Assembly (NCBI RefSeq): GCF_004917075.1
Contig: NZ_SSYB01000002.1
Span: 145,765-209,764 of the forward strand
Reading direction: 5' to 3'
Origin: Geomonas edaphica
Lineage (GTDB): Bacteria; Desulfobacterota; Desulfuromonadia; Geobacterales; Geobacteraceae
DNA length: 64,000 bases
The position numbers were made by a program, and so were the translations under genes. The stretch's first letter is position 1, and each line of letters starts with the position of its first letter. The notes beneath the pieces were generated by a model. That model saw only the letters and a program-made list of their open reading frames with translations, did not search any database and was not told where the DNA came from. Of this stretch, positions 1 through 7,921 are shown one piece after another.

Positions 1-501
1 CCGAACGATCCGGACGACGTGAAGCTCCTCTCCGACGTTGCCGGCACCCCGATCCAGGACGTGTTCCTCGGTTCCTGCATGACCAACATCGGTCACTTCC
101 GCGCTGCAGGTGAGATCTGGAGGGGCCAGAAGTTCAACCCGAACGTCCGTACCTGGATCTGCCCGCCGACCCGCATGGATCAGGCGAAGCTCAAGGACGA
201 GGCGTACTTCTCCGTCTACAGCGCGATGGGCGCACGCGTCGAGATCGCCGGCTGCTCGCTCTGCATGGGTAACCAGGCACGCGTACCCGACGGGGTGAAC
301 ATGTTCTCCACCTCGACCCGTAACTTCGACGACAGGATCGGCAACGGCGCCAAGGTGTTCCTCGGCTCCGCGGAGCTCGGTGCCGTCACCGTGAACATGG
401 GCAAGCTCCCGACCCCGGCCGAGTACCTCGCCGTGTACAAGGAGAAGGTCGAGCCGAACAAGGCAACCGTGTACAAGTACCTCCAGTTCGACGAGATGTA
501 G
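1..501 (+). CDS. acnB: Aconitate hydratase B, C-terminal part (5' truncated by window edge)
   Basis: The reading frame is open from base 1 and ends at TAG 499-501, giving the last ~166 residues of a bifunctional aconitate hydratase 2/2-methylisocitrate dehydratase, a TCA-cycle enzyme. The 4Fe-4S ligands typical of AcnB are visible: one Cys in GSCMTNIGHF and two in AGCSLCMGNQ. The C-terminal swivel sequence (VFLGSAELGAV, LPTPAEYL) also matches the family. The true start lies upstream of the window. A strong hairpin terminator follows immediately. Family assignment is very secure; nothing looks broken in the visible part. Confidence 0.95.
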   Translation, partial: PNDPDDVKLLSDVAGTPIQDVFLGSCMTNIGHFRAAGEIWRGQKFNPNVRTWICPPTRMDQAKLKDEAYFSVYSAMGARVEIAGCSLCMGNQARVPDGVNMFSTSTRNFDDRIGNGAKVFLGSAELGAVTVNMGKLPTPAEYLAVYKEKVEPNKATVYKYLQFDEM

Positions 502-524
502 GAAGAGCTGGTAACAAGCAGCAA

Positions 525-560
525 AAAGGCCCGCCGGGAAACCGGCGGGCCTTTCTGTTT
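525..560 (+). terminator. Rho-independent terminator after acnB
   Basis: A 13-bp perfect stem (AAAGGCCCGCCGG / CCGGCGGGCCTTT) with a GAAA loop is followed by TCTGTTTTCT. It starts about 24 bases after the acnB stop and can also act on the converging pepF gene. Confidence 0.9.
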
Positions 561-595
561 TCTGTGGCGGCAGTTCGACTGCCTGGGAGTCTCAG

Positions 596-631
596 CTGTC
601 CGACCTGTCCCAGCTGTCCGACTGGTCCGAC
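596..631. repeat. 9-bp tandem repeat, GTCGGACCA family (4 units)
   Basis: Read on the minus strand, the units are GTCGGACCA, GTCGGACAG, CTGGGACAG and GTCGGACAG. The array sits 18 bp beyond the pepF stop, between convergent acnB and pepF. The same nonamer family recurs at 3809-3844, 39445-39543 and inside a gene at 39945-40016. Confidence 0.8.
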
Positions 632-649
632 TGGCGGCGGAACCCGACG

Positions 650-2416
650 CTACAGCAGCGCTTTCAGCTCTGCGATGAGGTCGCCGAGGAGGTCGTAGCC
701 CCCTTGCCAGAAGCTGGGGTCGCTGAAGACGATGCCTGCGGGGGCAAGTGTGTCACCAGGCGACTTGGAGCCGCCATCGGCGAGTATCTCGCGGTAAACG
801 GGGACGAAGCTCTCGCGCTCCTTCAGGTAACGCTGGAACAGCGACAGCACCACCAGTTCCGCGCAGGTGTAGGAGTAGCAGTAGAAACGTGCGTGGATGA
901 AGTGGGAGATGTAGCTCCAGCCGTAGCGGTAAGGCTCGATCATCTCGACCGAGTCGCCGTAAAGCTTCGCGTTCTCGTTCCACCAGAGGTCGCAGAGCTC
1001 GTTCGCGGTGAGAAGGCCGTCGTTACGCCTTAGGTGCATCTGCTCCTCGAATCTGGTGAGGACGTTCTGCCTGAAGGTGGTGGCGATGATGTCCTCGATC
1101 TTCGCGCACAGAAGGGACTTCTTCACCTCCACGTCGGTCTCACGCTCCAGCAACTGCCGGGTGAGGAGCATCTCGCCGAACACCGAGGCGGTCTCGGCAA
1201 GCGGCAGCGGCGGGTGGTAGTTGAGCATGGTCTGGCCCTGAGCGAGCAGGTAGTGGATGCCGTGCCCCACCTCGTGGGCGATGGTCGCCACGTCGCGCAG
1301 GTTCCCGGTGAAGTTCAAAAGCAGGTACGGCGGGAGCTCAGGTGTCATCCCCATGCAGAAGGCGCCGCCGCTCTTGCCGGGACGGGGCATGACGTCCACA
1401 CGCCTGCCGGTGAAGAAGGAGTCGGCAAGCTCAGCGAACTCTTCGGAGAAGCCGCGGTACGCCTCGACCGTCATGGTGCGCGCTTCCTCGAAGCTGTATT
1501 TGCGGTCGCTCTCGGTGAGGGGGGCGTAGACGTCGGTGTTTTTCAGCTTCGGCATGCCGAGCAGCCGCGCTTTCAGGCGGAAGTATTCCTGTGCCAAGGG
1601 ATAGTTCTTTTCGGAGACCTGCATGAGGCTTTCGACCACCTCGTTGGGGATCTCATTGCCAAGGTTGGTCGGCTCCATCGGGTGCCGGTAGTTTCTGAGC
1701 TCCATCTCCTGGGAGTGGTCCAGCGCCACGTTGTTGAACACGGCGGAATAGAGGATGCCGTTCTCCTCGTGCTTCTTGAGGAAGGTGCCGAAGGCGCGCT
1801 CGCGCACCCCTGCGTCCGGGTGATGCAAAAGGGCAAGGAGTTCCTCACCGGTTACCTCTTTGGTCTCCCCGTCCATCTCGAGGGTGTAGCGCAGGGAGGC
1901 GGAGACTTCGTCGAAGAGACGGCAGAAGGCCTGCACACCGGTCAGGCTCTTTTGGGAAAGCAGGCTCTCCTCACGCTCGGAAAGGGTGTGCGCCTTGAAC
2001 TTGCGCAGCACCTCGAGGAAGTGACGGTAGTTGTCGAGCAGCCTGTCCTTGGCGAACTTTTGGAACGGCTCTTCCTCCATCTGGATGATCTCCAGATCGA
2101 AGAAGAGGAGCTCCCGCCCCATGGCGTTGCCGAACTCCTCGGACTTCTGGGAGAGCCGTTTGTGCAGATCGCTCTCGCTGTCGGCGGCGAAGAGCAGGTG
2201 CGCGTAGAGCTGCGGCACCGCCAGATCCTCCTGCAGCTTCTCGTAGCTCTCAAGCGCCTCCAGCAATTCCGCGGCGGAGAGCTCGGCTACCTTGCCGCGG
2301 TAGCGTTCCCTGAACGCTGCAACCTGCGAAGTAGCACCCTCGAAAGCCTGGTTGAGCTCGGGTGCTGAAGGGGAAGAGTAAAGCGGGGTGGTATCCCAGC
2401 AGAGGTTGGTTGACAT
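650..2416 (-). CDS. pepF: M3 family oligoendopeptidase (PepF type)
   Basis: This encodes a 588-residue cytoplasmic zinc oligopeptidase that cleaves short peptides. The M3 zinc motif HEVGH (context TIAHEVGHGIHYLLA) lies near residue 380, and the flanking sequences match the PepF/M3B branch. The open frame extends 42 codons upstream, but I chose ATG 2414-2416 because a perfect AGGAGG ribosome site lies 4 bases before it and the upstream residues do not look like protein. Length matches the family (~600 aa). It converges with acnB; a 9-bp repeat array lies just past its stop. Substrates cannot be told from sequence. Confidence 0.9.
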   Translation of the reverse strand: MSTNLCWDTTPLYSSPSAPELNQAFEGATSQVAAFRERYRGKVAELSAAELLEALESYEKLQEDLAVPQLYAHLLFAADSESDLHKRLSQKSEEFGNAMGRELLFFDLEIIQMEEEPFQKFAKDRLLDNYRHFLEVLRKFKAHTLSEREESLLSQKSLTGVQAFCRLFDEVSASLRYTLEMDGETKEVTGEELLALLHHPDAGVRERAFGTFLKKHEENGILYSAVFNNVALDHSQEMELRNYRHPMEPTNLGNEIPNEVVESLMQVSEKNYPLAQEYFRLKARLLGMPKLKNTDVYAPLTESDRKYSFEEARTMTVEAYRGFSEEFAELADSFFTGRRVDVMPRPGKSGGAFCMGMTPELPPYLLLNFTGNLRDVATIAHEVGHGIHYLLAQGQTMLNYHPPLPLAETASVFGEMLLTRQLLERETDVEVKKSLLCAKIEDIIATTFRQNVLTRFEEQMHLRRNDGLLTANELCDLWWNENAKLYGDSVEMIEPYRYGWSYISHFIHARFYCYSYTCAELVVLSLFQRYLKERESFVPVYREILADGGSKSPGDTLAPAGIVFSDPSFWQGGYDLLGDLIAELKALL

Positions 2417-2551
2417 GGTTCCTCCTGAAGCTGATTTCCTAATGATTTCAAACGAATGCAACCGATAGTAATGCAAGGTAGCCAAGGTGTCAAGAAAGGG
2501 GAGGCGGGGGCTTGGTGGGTGAATCAGCGTCCTCTGCTGCATTTACGCGCC

Positions 2552-2579
2552 TTGACAACCAAAAGGGGCGCGATAGAAA
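2552..2579 (+). promoter_or_regulatory. Possible sigma-70 promoter
   Basis: TTGACA (2552-2557), a 16-bp spacer and TAGAAA (2574-2579), in the divergent region between pepF and the Fis-domain ORF. It would drive rightward transcription with a long leader. The -35 is perfect and the -10 is mediocre. The rest of 2417-2703 holds no gene I can support. Confidence 0.4.
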
Positions 2580-2703
2580 TAGCAACTGTTAAAAAAATAT
2601 AATAATCATGCATCAGCCGCTGAGAGCTCTTCCCGGTGGGGGTGGCAGGGAGCCTCCCCCGCAAGTGGTTCTTTCGTTAACCGCTAGTGCGAGGATGGAC
2701 GCC

Positions 2704-3084
2704 ATGAAAAAGCGTCAGGTGGTTCAGGATGCGGCTTATCAACCTGCACCGGGTACGGCAACAGGTTGTGACCGTTTCGGGGCAGGAGGCGGTGGTCAGT
2801 GCATCGTGTTGCAGCGGCTTTTTTCCTGCCGCAACGATGCGATGTCAACGGGCGCGGAAGCGGGGCACGGCGCGGACGTCGGGTGCAGCGTTGGGGCCAT
2901 GGCCTTCGCGTCACTCACCCTACGGGAAGCGAGGGACAGGATCGAGCGGTGGATGGTGTACGACGCGATCCGCGCCTGTGCGGGAAACATGAGCAAGGCA
3001 GCGGACATGCTTGGCGTCAGCCGTCCGGCCCTTTACGATCTGGTGAAGAAGTACGGGGTGTGCAGGATCAAGACGCGCGGCTGA
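2704..3084 (+). CDS. Fis-type helix-turn-helix protein, possibly a regulator remnant
   Basis: The last ~60 residues (from MAFASLTLREARD) form a clear HTH_8/Fis-type domain. They include the GNMSKAADMLGVSRPALYDLVKKYG helix-turn-helix, as found at the C-terminus of sigma-54 enhancer-binding proteins of the PrsR/NtrC kind. No receiver or AAA+ domain precedes it. The preceding residues are Gly/Ala/Cys-rich and look non-homologous. The start is uncertain: ATG 2704 has GAGGA 8 bases upstream, while ATG 2842 and ATG 2899 are alternatives with weak ribosome sites. It may be a small orphan DNA-binding protein or the tail of a decayed regulator. The target is unknown. Confidence 0.5.
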   Translation: MKKRQVVQDAAYQPAPGTATGCDRFGAGGGGQCIVLQRLFSCRNDAMSTGAEAGHGADVGCSVGAMAFASLTLREARDRIERWMVYDAIRACAGNMSKAADMLGVSRPALYDLVKKYGVCRIKTRG

Positions 3085-3087
3085 CGG

Positions 3088-3783
3088 TCAAATCTGTACT
3101 GCCATGCCGCCGTCGCGCGGAATCAGTTCGCTGAAATAATGGATGGTGTGAAAGTCTTTCGACTGGAGCGGCTGCATCGTCGAGCTGAAGCGTCCGACGT
3201 AAATCAGGTAGCGGATGCCGAAGCGGCGCGCCGTCTCCAGGTTGGTCTCGCTGTCCTCTCCCAGCATGGTCCTTTCCGGATCGTACGGTATCTTCCTCTG
3301 CAGTTCCCCCCAGAAGAGCGGATCCTCCTTTGGCAGTCCCAGGTCGTGGGCCGAGATGACGCCGTCGAAGTAGCCGCCGATCGTGGTCCGGCGCAGTTTC
3401 AGGTTCAGCGTCTTACCGTGGGCGTTGGTGACCAGGTAGACCTTCTTGCCGTGCTGGCGCAGGAAGAGTAGGAACTCGGTGACGAACGGGTGCACCGCGA
3501 TCAGGTGGTGCACCTCCTCCTTGAGCACCGGGATGTCGAGGCCCAGTTGTGCGGACCAGTAATCGAGGTCGGTCCAGTTGAGGGTCTTCTCCTGGGAGCG
3601 GAACATGCGGTAGAGCTTTTCCCTTGCCGCGCTCTCGTCGATGCCGTTTTTCTCGGCGTAGCGCCTGGGGACGTGCTCCAGCCAGAAGTGGTCGTCGAAG
3701 TGGCGGTCCAGCAGGGTGCCGTCCATGTCGAGGTGGACGGTGTCAATGTGATTCCAGTCTACTTGCAGGGGGGGGAGGGACAT
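3088..3783 (-). CDS. yrfG: HAD-family GMP/IMP nucleotidase (YrfG-like)
   Basis: This is a 231-residue haloacid-dehalogenase-fold phosphatase. HAD motif I is HLDMDGTLLD (two Asp, residues ~18-22). Motif II is the VTNAHG segment, the lysine is in GLPKEDP, and motif IV is GEDSETN. The sequence FDDHFWLEHVPRRYAE after motif I is characteristic of the YrfG group, which dephosphorylates purine nucleotides. It faces the Fis-domain ORF tail to tail (4-bp gap) and lies downstream of thrC on the same strand. Family assignment is firm; the substrate follows from E. coli YrfG and is less certain. Confidence 0.85.
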   Translation of the reverse strand: MSLPPLQVDWNHIDTVHLDMDGTLLDRHFDDHFWLEHVPRRYAEKNGIDESAAREKLYRMFRSQEKTLNWTDLDYWSAQLGLDIPVLKEEVHHLIAVHPFVTEFLLFLRQHGKKVYLVTNAHGKTLNLKLRRTTIGGYFDGVISAHDLGLPKEDPLFWGELQRKIPYDPERTMLGEDSETNLETARRFGIRYLIYVGRFSSTMQPLQSKDFHTIHYFSELIPRDGGMAVQI

Positions 3784-3808
3784 TGCGGGTTCTCTTTTGA
3801 TGTCGGAC

Positions 3809-3844
3809 CTGTCCGACTAGTCTGACTAGTCTGACAGGTCCGAT
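3809..3844. repeat. 9-bp tandem repeat, GTCGGACCA family (4 units)
   Basis: The plus-strand units are CTGTCCGAC, TAGTCTGAC, TAGTCTGAC and AGGTCCGAT, that is GTCGGAC/GTCAGAC nonamers on the minus strand. The repeat-like sequence continues to the thrC stop codon (TAG, 3851-3853) and fills the thrC-yrfG gap. Confidence 0.75.
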
Positions 3845-3850
3845 GTCAGA

Positions 3851-5227
3851 CTAGGCTTTGGCTTTCACGAAGGCTTTTACCAGTTCTTTGTCCGCAGCCA
3901 TGATCTCGCAGCGCGTTTCCTTGCCCTGCAAGGCGGCGAGTTGGGGCGGCAGCACGGCGGGGGCGCCGATGGCACGCTCGACGGCGTCACCGAACTTCGC
4001 CGGGTGCGCGGTGGCAAGGCATACGACGGCCGGATGCCCCTTCACGCACTCGAGGGCGGCGCGCACCCCGACCGCGGTGTGTGGGTCGAGAACGTAGCCG
4101 GTCTCCTTGTTGAAGGAGGCGATCGTGTCGAGGGTCTTCGTTTCGTCCACGGTGCAGCTCAGGAATTCGCTCTGCACGCGCTGCACCTCTTCTGCGGTGA
4201 AGACGATCTTGCCGGTCTGCTGCAGCTCGGCAAAGGCGCTTCTCACGCGCTTCGGGTTTTCGTTGAAGAGGTAATAGAGGTAGCGCTCCAGGTTCGAGGC
4301 GAGCTGTATGTCCATGGAAGGGGAGACGGTCTGCACGACCTTCCCCAAAGAGTAGTCGCCGCTTTGCACGAAGCGCGAGAGGATGTTGTTCTCGTTGGTG
4401 GCAAGGAGGAGCTTTTCCACCGGTAGTCCCATGCTTTTCGCGAGGTAGCCCGCGAAGATGTCGCCGAAGTTCCCGGTCGGGACGGAGAATACCACTTTCC
4501 CCTGCTCGGGGAGCCTGCCCCAGGCGTAGAAGTAGTAGACCACCTGGGCGAGCACGCGGGCCCAGTTGATCGAGTTCACCGCGCCCAGTGCGTACTCCTT
4601 CTTGAATTCGAGGTCGTTGAACAGGGTCTTCACGATGTTCTGGCAGTCGTCGAAGGTCCCCTCTACGGCGATGTTGTGCACGTTGGCGTCGAGCACGCTG
4701 GTCATCTGCAGCGCCTGGATAGGGGAGGTCTTCAGGTGCGGATGCAGGATGAATATATTGATGTTCTCCTTGCCGCGCACCCCGGCGATGGCAGCACTCC
4801 CGGTGTCGCCGGAGGTGGCGCCCAGGATGTTCATCTTCTCGCCGCGCTCCTTCAAAAGGTACTCGAAGAGGTTTCCGAGCAGTTGCAGCGCCACGTCCTT
4901 GAAGGCGAGGGTGGGGCCGTGGAAGAGCTCCAGGATGTAGACGCCGTCCTTTTTCACCAGGGGGGTCGTCTCCTGGTGCTCGAAGGTTCCGTAGGAACGG
5001 TCGATGAGCGCCTTCAGGTCGGCGGCCGGGATGTCGGTTGCGAAGAGGGAGATGATATTGAAAGCGAGCTCACGGTAGGGGAGCTTCGACCACGCGGCTA
5101 AGGTGTCGCGGTCGAGCTGCGGGATGCTCTCCGGCAGAATAAGGCCGCCGTCGGTGGCAAGCCCCATCATTACTGCGTCCTTGAACCCGATGGGGGCGAT
5201 GTTTCCCCTGGTGCTTATGTATTTCAT
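3851..5227 (-). CDS. thrC: Threonine synthase
   Basis: This 458-residue PLP enzyme converts O-phosphohomoserine to threonine. The N-terminus MKYISTRGN, the GPTLAFKD motif with the PLP-binding lysine at residue 110, and the PTGNFGDIFAGY segment identify the long, E. coli-type threonine synthase. The open frame continues 51 codons upstream, but ATG 5225-5227 gives the family's normal N-terminus. The ribosome site is a modest purine-rich stretch. The stop codon abuts a 9-bp repeat array. It is likely co-transcribed with the nucleotidase gene downstream. Confidence 0.95.
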   Translation of the reverse strand: MKYISTRGNIAPIGFKDAVMMGLATDGGLILPESIPQLDRDTLAAWSKLPYRELAFNIISLFATDIPAADLKALIDRSYGTFEHQETTPLVKKDGVYILELFHGPTLAFKDVALQLLGNLFEYLLKERGEKMNILGATSGDTGSAAIAGVRGKENINIFILHPHLKTSPIQALQMTSVLDANVHNIAVEGTFDDCQNIVKTLFNDLEFKKEYALGAVNSINWARVLAQVVYYFYAWGRLPEQGKVVFSVPTGNFGDIFAGYLAKSMGLPVEKLLLATNENNILSRFVQSGDYSLGKVVQTVSPSMDIQLASNLERYLYYLFNENPKRVRSAFAELQQTGKIVFTAEEVQRVQSEFLSCTVDETKTLDTIASFNKETGYVLDPHTAVGVRAALECVKGHPAVVCLATAHPAKFGDAVERAIGAPAVLPPQLAALQGKETRCEIMAADKELVKAFVKAKA

Positions 5228-5532
5228 GTCGGTTCTCTTTCCTTTTACAGGTTTTTGTGCCGTTTCCGGCGACGCCCATATATAACAGCTAATGGTGTAA
5301 AAGTGAAGCGATTGCTGGGTTGCTGACTGTGGTCGGGTGCACCGCGGCTGCCGTGACTTCGACGCGGCGACAGGGAGCACAGTGGAAAAAGCAGTGGTGT
5401 CTTAAATTGCCCCAATGTCACATGCGGCGGCAAAAAATCCCCTTCTTTCCGGCAGAAGAAATATGGGCGCTGAATGAGCGTGATAACATGCCTGAAAGCC
5501 CGAAAAAACGGCTCACTCTGGGAAAAAAGCGC

Positions 5533-5561
5533 TTGCATAAAGAAGGCTTCCGTGGTAATTA
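5533..5561 (+). promoter_or_regulatory. Possible promoter of the rimP-nusA-infB operon
   Basis: TTGCAT (5533-5538), a 17-bp spacer and TAATTA (5556-5561) lie ~75 bp before rimP, ahead of the leader hairpin. This is the only decent sigma-70-like element I see in the 406-bp thrC-rimP gap. The remainder of that gap (5228-5532) shows no gene or clear element. Confidence 0.4.
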
Positions 5562-5586
5562 ATGCCGTACATGTTAATGTTCACTC

Positions 5587-5617
5587 AAAAGTGAGCTCCT
5601 CCGGCTCGCTTTTTTTT
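5587..5617 (+). terminator. Hairpin plus T-run in the rimP leader (terminator or attenuator)
   Basis: AAAAGTGAGC / GCTCGCTTTT (one G-U pair, 7-base loop) is followed by eight T. It ends only 16 bp before the rimP start and lies downstream of the putative promoter. It could therefore attenuate the operon rather than end an upstream transcript, since thrC runs the other way. Confidence 0.65.
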
Positions 5618-5633
5618 ATGGGAAAACCTAGAG

Positions 5634-6113
5634 ATGGCCAAGGTAGATGTAGCAGAAAGAGTCACTGAAATCGTTGCAGAGATCGGCGCACCGCTCGGTA
5701 TCGGGCTGGTCGACCTCGAGTACAAGCGTGAGGGGCGCGACATGGTGCTCAGGATCTTCCTCGAGAAGGAAGGCGGGATCAACCTGGACGACTGCGCCGA
5801 CGTGAGCCGCCAGCTCTCCGACATCCTGGACGTCGAGGACTTCATGCCCGAGCGTTACGACCTGGAGGTCTCCTCGCCGGGGATCTGCCGTCCGCTCAAG
5901 AAGGTAGCCGACTACGAGCGTTTCGCGGGACACCTGGTGAAGGTGAAAACCTTCGAGATGCTGGCCGACGACGCGGGGAACAAGCGCAAGACCTTCACCG
6001 GGAAGCTCCTGGGGGTCACGGACGGGGTGATCAGCATCGACCTCACCGAGGGGCAGCATGCGTCCATCCCTCTGGACAAAGTGGCCAAGGCCAACCTCGA
6101 ATTCGAATTCTAA
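5634..6113 (+). CDS. rimP: Ribosome maturation factor RimP
   Basis: This 159-residue cytoplasmic protein is needed for 30S subunit maturation. The N-terminal RimP domain (GLVDLEYKREGRDMVLRIFLEKEGGINLDDC) and the LEVSSPGICRPLKK motif are diagnostic. The C-terminal SH3-like half ends in KANLEFEF. It is the first gene of the classic rimP-nusA-ylxR-infB-rbfA cluster, 40 bp before nusA. ATG 5634 gives the conserved N-terminus; the ribosome site is weak. Confidence 0.95.
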   Translation: MAKVDVAERVTEIVAEIGAPLGIGLVDLEYKREGRDMVLRIFLEKEGGINLDDCADVSRQLSDILDVEDFMPERYDLEVSSPGICRPLKKVADYERFAGHLVKVKTFEMLADDAGNKRKTFTGKLLGVTDGVISIDLTEGQHASIPLDKVAKANLEFEF

Positions 6114-6153
6114 AAATTTCTATTTGTAATTATCAGCAGAAGGAGACAGTCAC

Positions 6154-7326
6154 GTGGAAACGAGCTTTAACCTCAAGCACACGATCGACCAGATCGTAAA
6201 AGAGAAGGGTATCGATAAAAGTATTGTGGTAGAGGCGCTGGAACAGGCAGTACTGACGGCCGCCAACAAGAAATTTCGTAATACCCGTGATCTGGAGGCG
6301 CACTATAACCCCGAGATCGGCGAGGTTGAGCTGTTCGAGTTCGTTACCGTCGTGGAAGAGGTGCAGGATTCCTACCGCGAGATCGAGCTCGACGAGGCCC
6401 GCGAGGAGGATCCGGACGTCGAGATCGGCGACTCCATCGGCATGAAGATGGACGCCTCCGGCTTCTCCAGGATCGCCGCGCAGACCGCGAAACAGGTGAT
6501 CATCCAGCGCGTGCGTGAGGCTGAACGCGAGACCATCTTCAACGAGTTCCAGGAGCGCCAGGGCGAGATCGTGAACGGCGTCGTGCGCCGTTTCGAGAAG
6601 GGCGACCTGATCGTCGACCTCGGCCGCGCCGAGGCACTTCTCCCGCACAAGGAGCAGGCCCCGCGCGAGGTGTACCGTCAGGGCGACCGCGTGAAGGCCC
6701 TCATCACCGAGATTCGCATGACCACCAAAGGGCCGCAGATCATGCTCTCCCGCACCCATCCCCAGATGCTCGCCAAGCTGTTCGAGGCCGAGGTTCCGGA
6801 GATCGCAGAGGGGATCGTCGAGATCAAGAGCGTCGTGCGCGAGCCGGGTGGGCGTGCCAAGATCGCCGTCTACTCCCACGATGCCGACGTCGACCCGGTC
6901 GGCGCCTGCGTCGGTATGCGCGGCTCCCGCGTGCAGAACGTGGTCTCCGAGCTGCGCGGCGAGAAGATCGACATCATCCCCTGGAGCGAGGACATCGCCC
7001 GCTTCGCCTGCAACGCCCTGGCCCCGGCCGTGGTCACCAAGGTGTACGTCGACGAGGAGGAGTACGCCATGGAGGTCATCGTGGCCGACGACCAGCTCTC
7101 GCTCGCCATCGGCAAGCGCGGCCAGAACGTGCGTCTTGCCGCCAAGCTGACCGGGTGGAAGATCGACATCAAGAGCGAGACCCGCATGGCCGAGGCCGAG
7201 CTGCAGCAGTTTGCCTCCTACGACGGCACCGAGGCCGAAGAGGCCGAAGAGGCAGAGGAAGTCGCCGAGAATGCCGAGAATGCCGAGAATGCCGAGCCCG
7301 CAGTAGAGGCGACCGAAGAGGACTAG
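6154..7326 (+). CDS. nusA: Transcription termination/antitermination factor NusA
   Basis: This 390-residue RNA polymerase-associated factor modulates pausing, termination and antitermination. The domains in order are the N-terminal RNAP-binding domain (1-~125), S1 domain (~135-200, GEIVNGVVRRFEKGDLIVDLGRAEALLP), and KH1/KH2 (~200-345, including AIGKRGQNVRLAAKLTGWKIDI). The final ~40 residues are an acidic low-complexity tail of AEEAEE and AENAEN repeats instead of the E. coli acidic repeat domains. The start is GTG 6154 with AAGGAGA 7 bases upstream. It ends one base before the ylxR/ylxQ gene. Confidence 0.96.
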   Translation: METSFNLKHTIDQIVKEKGIDKSIVVEALEQAVLTAANKKFRNTRDLEAHYNPEIGEVELFEFVTVVEEVQDSYREIELDEAREEDPDVEIGDSIGMKMDASGFSRIAAQTAKQVIIQRVREAERETIFNEFQERQGEIVNGVVRRFEKGDLIVDLGRAEALLPHKEQAPREVYRQGDRVKALITEIRMTTKGPQIMLSRTHPQMLAKLFEAEVPEIAEGIVEIKSVVREPGGRAKIAVYSHDADVDPVGACVGMRGSRVQNVVSELRGEKIDIIPWSEDIARFACNALAPAVVTKVYVDEEEYAMEVIVADDQLSLAIGKRGQNVRLAAKLTGWKIDIKSETRMAEAELQQFASYDGTEAEEAEEAEEVAENAENAENAEPAVEATEED

Positions 7327-7327
7327 G

Positions 7328-7921
7328 ATGACCAAGGCCGCACCACAGAGAAGTTGCCTCGCCTGCCGGGAGACGAAGGACAAGGGCGAGCTGCTCCGCT
7401 TCGTGCTGGCCCCGGACCGTACCCTCGTACCGGACCTGCAGAACAAGCTCCCCGGGCGCGGCGCGTACACCTGCATGAAGGCTGCATGCCTGAAGCTCGC
7501 GGCCCAGAAAAAGCAGTTCGCCCGCGGCTTCAAGGGGGAGGTGCTGGGCGCCGACGCAGAGGGGCTGCTCAAACAGGTGGTCCACAAGCTCGAGGAGCGC
7601 ATCGCCTCCTACATCAGCCTTGGCAACAAGGCGGGGAAGGTGGTTTCGGGTTCGGATCAGGTACAGGAAAAGCTGAAGAAGGGTGGGGCGGGACTTTTGT
7701 TCGTCGCCACCGATATCTCGCCCGATATCGGCGAGAAGTTCAGGGGGCTCGCGAAGCTGAAGGAAGTCCCCTGCATCTCCCTGTTCACCAAGGAACGCCT
7801 TGGGGAATTGCTGGGAAAGGAACTCAGAAGCGTCCTGGTTGTTATGGAAAGCGGCTTCGTGGGCTCGATTGAATTGGAAATGGAAAAGTACAGGAACTTC
7901 TTTGAGGAGGAGCGTGAGTAG
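7328..7921 (+). CDS. YlxR (RnpM-like) / YlxQ L7Ae-type fusion protein
   Basis: This is a 197-residue fusion of two RNA-binding modules that are separate genes in Firmicutes. Residues ~8-85 are YlxR/DUF448, with RSCLACRETKDKGELLRFV and the GRGAYTC motif. Residues ~95-185 resemble YlxQ, an L7Ae/L30e-type fold (KAGKVVSGSDQVQEKLKKGGAGLLFVATDIS). YlxR (RnpM) modulates RNase P in Bacillus; L7Ae-type proteins bind kink-turns. It lies one base after nusA and directly abuts infB (stop 7921, infB ATG 7922). The fusion is seen directly; its function is inference. Confidence 0.85.
   Translation: MTKAAPQRSCLACRETKDKGELLRFVLAPDRTLVPDLQNKLPGRGAYTCMKAACLKLAAQKKQFARGFKGEVLGADAEGLLKQVVHKLEERIASYISLGNKAGKVVSGSDQVQEKLKKGGAGLLFVATDISPDIGEKFRGLAKLKEVPCISLFTKERLGELLGKELRSVLVVMESGFVGSIELEMEKYRNFFEEERE

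Noticed and set aside
2580..2703. c-di-GMP (GEMM) riboswitch before the Fis-domain ORF
   Set aside because: The region has stems but lacks the conserved GEMM core sequences.
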